A DNA stretch of 64,000 nt from Lithospermum erythrorhizon (taxonomy: Eukaryota; Streptophyta; Magnoliopsida; Boraginales; Boraginaceae): assembly GCA_019722365.1 (NCBI GenBank), contig JADFUC010000226.1, forward strand, positions 93,928 to 157,927, given 5' to 3'. Positions 46,904 through 57,945 of the stretch are shown here, piece after piece. A program made the translations under genes and the position numbers. The notes under the pieces are model-generated. The model saw nothing but the letters and a program-made list of their open reading frames with translations, searched no databases and was not told the DNA's origin. Numbering within the stretch: the first letter of the stretch is position 1; the number at the start of each line of letters is the position of its first letter.

Positions 46904-48950
46904 AAAATTAAAGGATTGCTTTACATTATTTATTTTATGCTTGTTTTATTGTTTTATCGATTTTTTATTTGATTAATTCTTGTTCATATATTTAATTGAT
47001 AAATATATGATGAGAATAATCTACCATGTTCTTGATTATTAGTTACACATGTGTTACAAGTTTATGATGATTTATTATCATATTTTGTTAACACATGGAT
47101 TTTGTTTCACCATAGAATTAAAGGGCGATTTAATTGATTTTGTTTTCAAAAGCAGTTTTGTAAAACGTGTTTGGGCGTGTAATTTTTTGTAAAATTAAAA
47201 CCTAATTTTTTCTGGAACCCAGATAGCACGTAGAAGATCTCCATTAAATTTCATAATTTTTGGATTTTTCTAAGTGCCTCAAAATAATTTTGAGATTTCT
47301 GGACTGTTTAATTAATAATTAAATATGAAAAATTTATTTTAATGAACGACCAGTGGGATTTGTTCAAGAAAATTATGAAGTTTAACGTGTTCGAATTTCA
47401 TAAATTTTGAAAATTTTTAAAGCCTCCAAAAGGATTTTACAAACGAATGAAATTAAATCGAGAAACCGAGTTAAATATGGTATTATTACCATAAAATCGG
47501 CCGACGGCTTCAAAGCGACCCTACGGGGCGCGTCCGGTGTCGGATCGGGGTGATTTTGGTACCAAAGCGATTAGGACGACGACCTAGGCGGAGTGGGCGC
47601 GTGTCGACCGTAGGCCTCCATAGGCCGGTCGTCCATTATTATGACGTGTGCCTAATTTTGAAAACCTAATTCCGAATTTATTCCTTATTTTGGTTTCTAA
47701 AATTATGGGACTAATTCTTCGGTTTTTTATTGATTATTTGTGTTTAATCAACTAATTGAACTGTAATTAATTATGTGATGACAATTAATTAATTTCTTTT
47801 ATATTATATCTTTTAAAATTAATTTAAAAGTGATATAACGATTAATAGTATGGCTGCAGCTACTTAATGTATTTTTAGAAAATATTTGTGGTAGATATTT
47901 TCTATAATATGTATCTGATTAATAATTATTGGTAATAGTAGTAATTGACATGTGTATGATAATTGAGTTTATATTAATTAATTTTAATATGTGTAATTAC
48001 ATGGATTAATTAATTTGATAATTACAAACATGAACGATGCCATTTTAAAATATTTATTAAAGTTCATTTATGTGATTTAATAAAGTTCCTATATTTTGTA
48101 ATGGTGATTGGAATGGAGGTATATAGATATGGCCGTTATTTATTTTTTTCGATGCAGGAAAAGTAATGTTGTAAATGACATGATCATGTTCTTGTATTTG
48201 TTATTCTTGTTTACTTAGCTTGCAAAGGTAATATAAGATGGAGTTAGTATGTAAATATTGTAACAAATGAAGATATTGAAGAGATCATTTAGCGGTGGTG
48301 ATACTTGGTGGTTCAGTGGATCGAGTACAGATACAAGAATTAGGACTTATGTTAGTATTTGAGAAATACTTGTAATAGGTTCTGAGGGCCATATCGTATA
48401 TCTCTCTTGAATGTGCATTACTTGTTTATTTTCATATTTAATGTATTGCTTGATTATGTCTTTAGTATCGTAGATGACTAAACAAAGTATAATAATCGCC
48501 AATTAAAAAATTTAAGCAAAGTGTCGAGCCAATTTTAAAGTTGTCGCGATCGGGCGCATAAATTGAGCTTGCAGTGATGGCGGGTGTTACAATGTTGCAT
48601 TTGATATGACAATGTGAAGTGATTTCCTTGCGTTGTGGGCTTCGGATGATCGATCGAAATGTAGCTTTGGTTTAATTGGTATCTTAGCTTGATTTTCGGA
48701 GATACAATGTTGGGTAGCATCTGTAAGAGATGCTAGTGACACAAGTATGTAGTTTTACATAATTGGTTGACAACCTACTATTATATTTGGATTCAAAATG
48801 TAAGCCGGTGTTGCTTAGTTTGAATTGAAGTGTAATATAGGTCTTGATACTAATATATTTCGTGAGATTTGAAGTATTGTGTTGCTACAATTTATTTGTA
48901 AGTGTTTTTAGCGTGATAGTTCTTGAGTACGTTATTTTATTTACTTATTC
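46904..48950 (+). other. Non-coding leader of the copia element
   Basis: About 2 kb between the PBS and the first recognisable gag-pol remains. AT-rich, except for a GC-rich patch at 47497-47640 with 'taggccggtcgtc' and 'cggccgacgg'. No start of gag was identified. Confidence 0.5.
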
Positions 48951-51900
48951 TTGTAAAATTAATATGGCTACCTGCTATTGCTTCCTTCCAGAACTTCGAC
49001 ACATTTAGTGAAAAGTGCAAAATTTGAATATCTTTCGAATTTTGGCCCAGTGGTCTGAAAACTTGAATATTCTCAAGCAGAGAGGACTGAATAAATCTTC
49101 CAATTAATAAGGTTGTGAGCCTAATGATAGTGCCTCCCATGGAAAAGGGATCCACAAAAAGCCGCAGAGTCGTCTTTGGGATATCGATAAATGCTTTGCC
49201 CGATAGTTATGGAACCTTCGTTCCAAATTCAATATGAAAAGGTGGCGACATAGGCATATCTCCGAACTTAACAGGAATTATTCGAAAGGAAGCTAAGCTT
49301 GAGATATATTAGCATGCTCTCGTGGGCGACAAGCTTCGAGGCAGACCAGGCGCAGAAGCCCTCATATATTAAAAATGATTGGCAATTCGTCGACTCAGCA
49401 TACAGGCGCGGTGTCTCAAGCGGGCGTGAGATCACAAATCACGAAGTCTCTTCGAGACAAATTCTCTCGGTTGTGCTGAACTTCCAATATGCACAAGTTT
49501 GGAGTTATCTCTAAGCGAGCTGCATAAGATGATCACGAATCTTTGAGGCGAACTGGAGTAAGACTAAAAGCTTACACTCCTTGTTTTGGTGGTCCCAGAA
49601 ACAAAGAAGAAGAATCGAAGAAGAAGTTTGCCGGCAAGACCAGGGAGTTCGAGAGTAATCCCAGGTTCTTTGAAGGGAGGAGCTAGGAAGGATGACAAGT
49701 GTCATTATTGCGGAAGGCACAGGTCCCTTGAGTGACACTGCGGGAAGTTCACGGATGATAGGAAGAATGGTCTCGTATTGCATTCGGCCCTCTAGGTATA
49801 TATGTATTGAAGTTTGTCTGACTTCTAATTCTACTTAAGTGGTGCTAGACACCGGTTGTGGTTCTCTCATATTTGTCGTAATATGCGGGGAACTCAAGTC
49901 AAGTAGAAGACTAGAAATGGATCTGCGTGTGGAAAATGGCGCGAAAGGTTGCGGCCGCTGCGGTAGGATCCATTAGTTTAGAAGAACCCCCTTGCGGGCC
50001 TTGTTTGAACTTATCTCCGGTTCTTATGTACACGCAATTTGCGAGAATATTATTCTATTTACATTTTGAATAATGATGGTTTTCATTTTCAATAGATCAT
50101 TGAATTTAGGATGTGAGAATGGGATAATTATTTAATTACCGCCTCCACTTGAAAATGAGTCATCGTTTTAGACATGATTAATGAGTCATATAACATAAAC
50201 TTAAAATGGAATAAGCCTAACGACTTAAACCAAACATACTGTAGCATTCTGAGACTAGGTCACGTGCTTGAGAACCGAATCAAGAAACTCGATTGGAATA
50301 CTTGAAGGTTTCGATTATGAATCATCGATAAGTGTGAGTCTTTGCAAAACCAAAATGCCTTTCAACGGCCCAAATGAAAGGGAAAGTGATTTATTGAGGG
50401 TCACATACACACGATGTATGTGGACCAATGAACACATGTCTCTGCAAAGAGGAGTTATAACTACTTCATTACATTTACTTACTTATTTCACGGTAGATGC
50501 GGTTTTGTGTATGCATTGAGACCACAAAACACGAGTCGCTTTGAAATTCAAAGGTTCCCGAAATGAAGTACAAAACCAATTGAACAAGACAATAAAAAGA
50601 TTCTCGTCGATAGAGGTGGGAGAATATTTGAGAATCGCAGTTGATACTCATCATAGAAGTGTGTGTGTTTCACAACTCACTCCAGCCGAGAGCCTTAGCG
50701 GCGTAATGGCGTGTCAGAAAGGAGAAATCGAACCTGCGACATGGTTCGATCTATGATAACTATCGATCTACCAGTTAATTTACGAGGATAGCCGCTTCTA
50801 AGAGCGGCACTTACGCTCGCAGATGTCCAGCAAATCGGCCGGATAAAACTTCCATGAGCTGTGGTTTGGGAAGATTCCCAATTGGAGTTTTCATAAAGAT
50901 TTGGGGGCATGCGGCTTATGTTAAGAGATTAACAAAAGACAAAGCTGCGCCCCCAAATCGATAAATCTTTATTTCATAGGATATCCAGAGCAGTTGGTTA
51001 CTACTTCTGCACGAGCGGGGAGAATAAAATCTTCATTGCGAGCGAGTATTCCTTGAAAAAGGAATATCATCGAGAAGGACTAGAAGTAATGGTGTTAAAT
51101 GCTGATGAAGCTGTGATGAAGTCAATATCGATGCATGTGTCACGAGAGGCATCGGCCTTTTATGAAATTAGAACCTTCTTTCATAGAACCAGTTCTTGAT
51201 CCCAGCAGGCGTGGAAGAACCAACCCTTAGAGTCAAACGAGGATCGCCACGAACCTTGACTTATTTGGTATGGTGAAGGCTTTAAATGCGTTAAGTGGCC
51301 AGGCCCGAACAACGCCAAAGCAATGAATAATGGAGATCTTTGACAAATGGCAAATAGCCATGCAATACGAGATGGATTCTATGTACCAAAGCAGGAGGTT
51401 TTGGTCCTTTGTTGGATTACCCAGATAGGGCTCGCCTGATGAATGTAAATGGGTATTTAAGAAGAAGCATGATATTAAAGAGACGGAAACGTTGATGTTT
51501 TCAAAGGCCCAGACTTGTAGCGAAAGGTTTCAAACAAGTTCACGGAGTGGACTGTAAATGACTTTACTCGCCAGGTGGCTATGCTTAAATCCATCAGAAT
51601 AATCTTAACCCATTCTTTGCATTTCATGACTATGAAATATGGCAAATGGATGTAAAGACTGCTTTCCTGAATGGAAATTTAGAGGAAGATGTGTACATGG
51701 TACAACCTCCAGGCTTTACATGTCCTAAAGGACCTAAGAAGGTATGCAAGTTACAAAAGTCCATTTATGGTCTTAAGCGAGGCATCCCTTGATTGGAATC
51801 TACGTTTTGATGAATCAATCAAAGAGTTTGGTTTAAATCGAAGCAGAAGAAGAATCACTTGTAATACAAGAAGGTAAGTGAGTTATATATGGATTAGCTG

Positions 51901-52800
51901 AGTCTGTATGTCGATGACATGCTTATCATTGGAAACAACTTAGAGTTACTAAACTCGGTCAATGATTGGGCGTACAAAATGTTCTGAAAGGACTTAGCGA
52001 AGCACAATATATACTTGGAATAAAGATCCACCGGGATGAAACCCCGAGGAGGTGATTGGACTTTGTCGGGGATACTTATGTGAATAGTGCTGAAAGGTTG
52101 ACATGAGTAATTCAGAAAGATTAATCTCCCCATGAGACATGAGTTCAGCCTTTCAGCGAGCCACAGTGTCCCTTCTGTCTTGAGATGAGCCAGAGGGAAT
52201 GAAGGGCGTGCCTTATCTTCGGTATAGGATCCATCGTATGCCCGTATTTGTGCGCAGCTAGACTGATATTATGCTTATCGCAGCTAAAAGTAGCTTGATA
52301 GATACCGAAGCTAATCCGGGTGGCCGGATTACGGTGAAATGCATCTTAGTATGCGAGAGAAGAACTAAAGATGCTTTCTTGGTATATGGTGGAGATGAGG
52401 ATTACTTGCATTGGCGAATGCGCGGCGCGATTTTGGTAGCAAAGGCGTATCGTTCCCGATGCAGGTATGTATTTTGTCTCAACGGTGGAGCAGTATCTTG
52501 GAGGAGTTCCAAAGAGTAATCTTTGTTGCGATTCTACCACAGAATCTGAGTACATCGCAGCGTCTGAAGCCGCTAAAGAAGCATGTTGGATAAAGAAATT
52601 CGTGACCGAACTTGGTGTGAGTCTTACAACGTTGAGGGACCGGTGGAGTTGCTGTGTAATCTTTTGGGGCAATAGCTCAGTAGGAACCCCGGAAGCACAT
52701 CACAAATCCAAGCACGTACTGAGAAAGTATCACACGATTAGAGATATGCTTGATAGAGGTGATGTCGAAGTATGTAAGTAGAAAGCAGAGGCCGTCCCCA
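48951..52800 (+). pseudogene. Copia gag-pol, broken
   Basis: Zinc-knuckle remains 'KCHYCGRHRSLE' at about 49697-49733. Protease 'VVLDTGCGSLIF' at about 49840-49875, with the active-site DTG. Pre-integrase 'LRLGHVLENRIKKLDW' at about 50250-50300. RT: 'YEIWQMDVKTAFLNGNLEED' near 51632, 'KVCKLQKSIYGLK' near 51740-51778 and YVDD at 51907-51918. RNase H: 'DSTTESEYIAASEAAKEACW' in the open frame 52467-52781, then 'HKSKHVLRKYHTIRDMLDRG' and 'DVEVCK'. Gag proper and the integrase core are hard to read. Many stops and frameshifts. Minus-strand reading frames over this stretch are shadows. Confidence 0.85.
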
Positions 52801-53680
52801 GGCCGGCCGCTACTAAACCACTAAGTCGGTAGCGTGATGAGCGTCAGCGAACATGAGTCTTAGGCAGAATGTCGCGGTGGTGTTGAGGATTAAGTGGGAG
52901 CGGTATGTATCTATTGGTATGTGAACAAATATTTGAATATTATTGCTTCTTATATTTTAATATATTTGTTTTAGCATGACTACTGTTTGAATTTACATAT
53001 AATATACATGTAGTGTATCGCCGATGAGTGAAAGGTTAAATCCCTAGGTTAGTCTACATGTTTTTACAGAGAGGTAACGTGAGCGTTAATTACACCTCTT
53101 CGAGCCTAGAAACATAGGATAGCAGGCGCTGTCGGAATCTTTGATAGTTAGGGCGACAAGCGTCGTATGACTAACGTGGTGTTTGATTAGTCGAGATTGA
53201 TCACGTTAGCTGCGAGGACTAGATCGATACAGGTGAAATTTTGCGGTCACGGTGGTGGGGAGGCTGGTATGACAGCTTAATGAATTCATAGAAGATATGT
53301 ATATCGTGATCTATGACATTTGTTTAGAATTTTAAGGTTAAATCGATTCTTAGACCTCGATATATAACTATACGTGTTATCTGACTCATACTTTGACTAT
53401 GACGAAGCGTGCACTTGGGGATTATAACGGCATATGTTGGGTCACCACAGTGAAGTATAGCGATAGATGTTGATATATTAGGAGGGTTGTCAAGATCCTG
53501 ATATCTGAGGAAGATCGGGCCTCGCACAGTTGAATGCTTGATTGGTTTATGGGGCGCCATAAATGCTTATTCGGTTAAATACTCGAGTAAAAAGAAAGTT
53601 GTGGGTGTTTCGCTGACACGCTTCTTATAGTTAGCCTCACGACTAGAATCGCGTAGTAGTGTAAGATAAACCGTCCAAGG

Positions 53681-53692
53681 GCAAGTGGGGAG
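53681..53692 (+). other. Polypurine tract
   Basis: 'gcaagtggggag' abuts the 3' LTR start. Confidence 0.75.
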
Positions 53693-54680
53693 TGTTGGAA
53701 ATCAATGAGAATTGGTTCCGTTTATTACATGCCACGTTGCGACGATTGTGTATGTGATTCATTTACGGATGGAGTTAAATGTGATTATCGGAACTTAGTG
53801 TTCAACTTAGTAATTGTATATTACTAGTGTGGGTTCTCGTGATAATTTAAGGGGTTATGACGTTGCTAGATCTTACTCGTTAATAGATTATAATAATAGT
53901 AGTGGTGGTATTATTATTATACAAGCTATTATAAGGCTTTATAAGTCCTTGTATCTGATGACGTTGAGTTATATTTCGTATATGAAATTAAAGACTATAT
54001 AATTGAGAAATATTTCGATTACAAGGAGTTCATTTTATGTAGAATATCGATTGAGCAAATAGAATCGATTAAATAGTTATTTAATTGGTTAAGGTAATTT
54101 AGTATTGCTCGATAACTTGAAAGATTATTGATATTGACTTCATTACTATTTAATTAGTTTAATTAAATAGTTCAACTCATTAACAACTCATTAGTGTCTT
54201 AACGAACTAATAGAGTTCTTAGTCAACTAACCACTTATGGGTTGCTTGCTCGGGCTTGTTTAACTGTATATAAAAACTTTAGAGGTTTTTCATCAAAAGT
54301 TTTTGTAAAAACTTTTTTCACCCAAGCTTTCCTAGTAACCGCCCACACTGGCGGGGAATTCTCAAAGAATTTGGGGTTTTTCTGGTTTTGTTAAATCGCA
54401 CATTTTCTTAGCGTAGATTGGTTGATTGACCCTCACGGTGTGGACTAACTAGAGATGTCGTCGATTGATATTGCAGCGAGGAGGCTGAAGGGAAGTCAAA
54501 TTCACGTTGTGAATTTGAAGCGTGTCGGATTTTGGTGGAACTACTCAGATTCTTGTTGTAAGTCCTCTGTTCGTATATTTAATTATATGTTTTTGTATTG
54601 AATAATGTAGTATGCACTTTAAAGATCTGCGGAACTATGGATTTGTATTTATACTCGTATATCCATAGTAATTTTCTTCG
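53693..54680 (+). repeat. 3' LTR
   Basis: TGTTGGAAATCAATGAG to 'attttcttcg'. Second copy of the 987-bp LTR. Confidence 0.85.
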
Positions 54681-54685
54681 TGTTA
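54681..54685. repeat. Target-site duplication TGTTA, right copy
   Basis: Matches 45899-45903 exactly. Confidence 0.7.
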
Positions 54686-55186
54686 TACTATATGCGATCC
54701 TAAGATGATAGGTGGTGGAGGGAGGTGAATTAGGATAAGGTATAAAGTTGAAGCGCACTACAGTTATAGCAAGATTAACCCGAATTAATAACGCTAATAA
54801 GCTATTCCCGATTCAACCAATTAGGTTAGAGAAATGCGATATATCGAGGCTTGGCCCGATCTAATGTCTTTTGACATCGGGACTTGGAAAAGTAACCTCG
54901 TGTATTATATCCGGAGTTCACCACTAAGTGGCATACAAAGCGAGCAACTCCTGATACACCTCACAACGATCCATTTTGGAACACTGAAGCTACGCCTCTG
55001 AAGCGACCAACACGTGAAACTCCTCGGAAACAACCTCGGACAACCACCGAGCGTTCAAGGTCAATGACCTACGTGACAACCACGAGTACACTTTTTAGAA
55101 ACTGACTAGTTTACAACTAGTCAACCTTTTCTAAAAGAAAGAAGTCTTCTTGACAAAATTCCTCAATGGATTAATAAAGAGTAATA
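54686..55186. other. Possible decayed LTR-element remnant
   Basis: 'ggtggtggagggaggtgaattag' followed by 'gagttcaccactaag' resembles leaders of some large plant non-autonomous LTR elements, but no terminal repeat or coding is present. No gene seen. Confidence 0.3.
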
Positions 55187-55413
55187 CTACCTCCGTTTTT
55201 TTTATTTGACGTTTTCGGATACCGAGGTGAAACTTTGACCATTAATTGCTAAATGCTAATTATTTTCATAAATATAAAATTTTTATCATTAGATTCGTCT
55301 TTGAAAATAGTTTCATAATATTATTTTCTTTTAATTTTTGAACATATAGTTTAAGATTAATTGACGATTGAAGTTAAAGTATAATATCTTAACGTCAATA
55401 AAAATCAGGAAGA
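55187..55413. mobile_element. Stowaway-like MITE (~227 bp)
   Basis: Begins CTACCTCCGTTTTTTTTATT after a TA. The reverse complement of its right end reads CTTCCTGATTTTTATTGACG-like, forming an imperfect inverted repeat, and TA follows at 55414-55415. The CTCCCTCCGT-type terminus, TA target, length and AT-rich interior fit Stowaway elements moved by Tc1/mariner transposases. Confidence 0.65.
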
Positions 55414-55871
55414 TACAATTACAACTCTAATGGAATCCCTCACAAACTAATTGAACAAGTATGATTAAGAGAGATTGACTTTTTGCTTTGGAAAAATTGA
55501 GAATTGATTATGAAAATTGATTGCAAAAAGTTAGGTTTTAATTGGAGATGAAATGTTTTTCTAGGTGTCAAAAAGTGAACTTAAATAACATCGGCCTCAT
55601 GCGGCCTCGAGTAGGAGGCCGTTTACGGCGACGATAACAGCAGCGGTTCAAGAGTATATCCTGATCGGCCTTTCTGCGTAGGCCGGTTGTAGGGGCCGTT
55701 TGTAGAAAAATAAGCTCTGACCTTTTTTGACAATATATCGGCTGTAGCAACGGCCGTTAATGAGAATCGTTGCGGAGGCCGACAAAGCTACTCAAAGAAC
55801 GCAACTCTCAAATTAACCAATATCCTCTTTTAATATTACTCCCGAATCAATAAACAGCTCCACAGATATTT
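55414..55871. other. Intergenic DNA with a GC-rich patch
   Basis: At 55590-55790 there is a GGCC-rich stretch ('ggcctcatgcggcctcgag', 'gtaggccggttgtaggggcc') related in wording to 47497-47640. No gene seen. Confidence 0.35.
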
Positions 55872-57860
55872 TGTAACCATCAGCATCGCGCGTCAAATAT
55901 TCATTCGAATAAAACAGCACAACAATAAAAGGTTAGTCAGTAAAATGTCTGACACGAAACCTCACGTCCACGCATCCATCCCCGATCACGTATCCTTTGA
56001 TATCACAACGCGTCGCAGCATCACGTATATATATATATATATACATCACAATTCTCTAGGCCAGAAATTTCTTTGGCTCGATATGTATGTCAGCTGGCAG
56101 AACCTAGAATCACCTCGGGGCTACTACATATGATATGCGTAAGCGAACCTCCCGGTCGAGGCTACTCCTTGTGATATACACATGTCATTCCGCCCCAAAA
56201 TCGGCACGCAAAAAGATACCTGCGCCAACCACGTACAACGATACGCAATCACGCGCGACAACATGGTATCTGTATGCGTGGTATAATCGCAATAATTATC
56301 ACAATCTCATAACATCAGTCTCAATAACAACAATCTCATAACATCAATATACATACCAATATAGTCACATAACAAACACATACTGAATATATAATCATAA
56401 TATATATGAAAGGTTCCCATCGTGATGAGATTTATGCTTTCACCTAAGGCAAGCAACTAGAATATCTCTAGGTAGTCGTGTCTTCAGGTCCGGGCTCGGC
56501 TCCTATCGAAAGCAATTATATACATTATTTACTTCACGATTAATAACATCTGCTTACACTTATTAAATCAAATTAAAGGTCGGATGTACACAGCAAACCC
56601 GGTATAAAGGATCTAGTCCATAGCCCCGATTATTGATATAGCATAAAAATATAATTTTCTCAAAATTTAAATCCGATTACTATTCAACGTCTCATAATTT
56701 CAAAATAAAAAGATCGCCGTATTCATTAAAACCGCAAAGCAGTAAGCGACCACAAATTCCGACCTTTATCAACATTACAGTACCAACAATAACTCTAGAT
56801 GGAGCGATTCTTCTTGGCGTCATAGCGACTAATAAAGCGACAAAACTTCAACCATTTCAATTCTCCATTTTCGGCCTGCTTCGCTTCACTCAATGATAGC
56901 ACTCTAATCAAAATCTAATCGATCAAACAATCGATTCTGACTAATTTATACATATATAACAATCTTTAATCCCAAAACCCAAATACTACGCTAATGTAAT
57001 TTAGTTCCAACGCTAATCTCCCAACAATATATAAACCCAAACTTAATTCTCAAACAACTAACTTAGCTCGAAAACAACTATATTAATCTCAGCAACTAGC
57101 GCTATTACAAATTTACATTTTTTCTTCGAAAAGAAAAGTCAACAAAAATCAACTATCAATTTACACACATTTCAACACTCAAAATCGATTATAACATCTA
57201 ATTACTAATCTAAAAGCTTAGATGATCCATATATATCTTTTGAAGTCCCGAACTCAAAAGTCGACAAAGTCAACTAAAAAGTCAACATCTTAATTCATGA
57301 AAATACCCAAAGATTGGCTTTAAGCTTCAACAGTATATGAAAGACTACATAACATATTTTTGAAGTTTAATATCGATTGGTAAAGTCAACTAAAAGTCAA
57401 CGCTTTGAAACTCAAGAAATAGACAGATTTGATGCTGCTGCACCAGATATGATGAGGATGATGAGGGAAGCTAATCCACAGAATTTTGTAGGTTTGGCAT
57501 GATTGATGAGAGAAATGGAAGAAAAATATTGAGGGAAGAGGAGAAGAGTCGGCCGCCGTGAGAAGAGGCTGGATTTGTGTTTTGGATGATCATCAAATGT
57601 GATAAGGATGGCAAGATATTTAAAGGATGGCTTAAGTCCCGTTTGGTTCGGTTTATATCTAGAAACTTTTAAATGCTTAAATACCAGTGAAACCCGATTC
57701 CAAATGCAAATTTCTCGTGACTTCTTTATTACTTTCATATAATCTTGATACCGGTATATAGATTTTATTCGAAATTATTTATACTATCTCCGGGTCTTGC
57801 CACCAACCGATATATATAACACGATTCAATCGCTTAGGGCGTAACGGGTTATTCGTTAAT
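55872..57860. repeat. LTR-like repeat, separate family from X
   Basis: Runs from 'tgtaaccatcagcatcgcgcg' to 'taacgggttattcg', with 'aagtcaac' motifs near 57135-57400 and 'gtggcttaagtcccg', as in the right part of family X copies. The first half does not align to family X. Likely another solo LTR or truncated element. No coding domain. Confidence 0.35.
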
Positions 57861-57945
57861 GAAAAGCAGGGATATTCATTTCTTATTGAATGCGTCGATA
57901 CTAGTTTTTCTTTTTTCTTCTTTCTTCTTTTTAGTAGTGTTTATA

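Larger units (their letters stand above)
45904..54680 (+). mobile_element. Structurally complete Ty1/copia element (~8.8 kb)
   Basis: Two LTRs of about 987 bp, PBS, non-coding leader, gag-pol remains in order (zinc knuckle, protease, integrase, RT, RNase H), 3' non-coding part, polypurine tract, 3' LTR and a TGTTA target duplication. Pol resembles Tnt1-94-type copia polyproteins. The minus-strand element at 21540-25650 belongs to the same family. Confidence 0.85.

Noticed and set aside
57412..57738. 108-residue minus-strand ORF
   Set aside because: It lies in an LTR-like repeat. The matching part of family X copies does not keep the frame.
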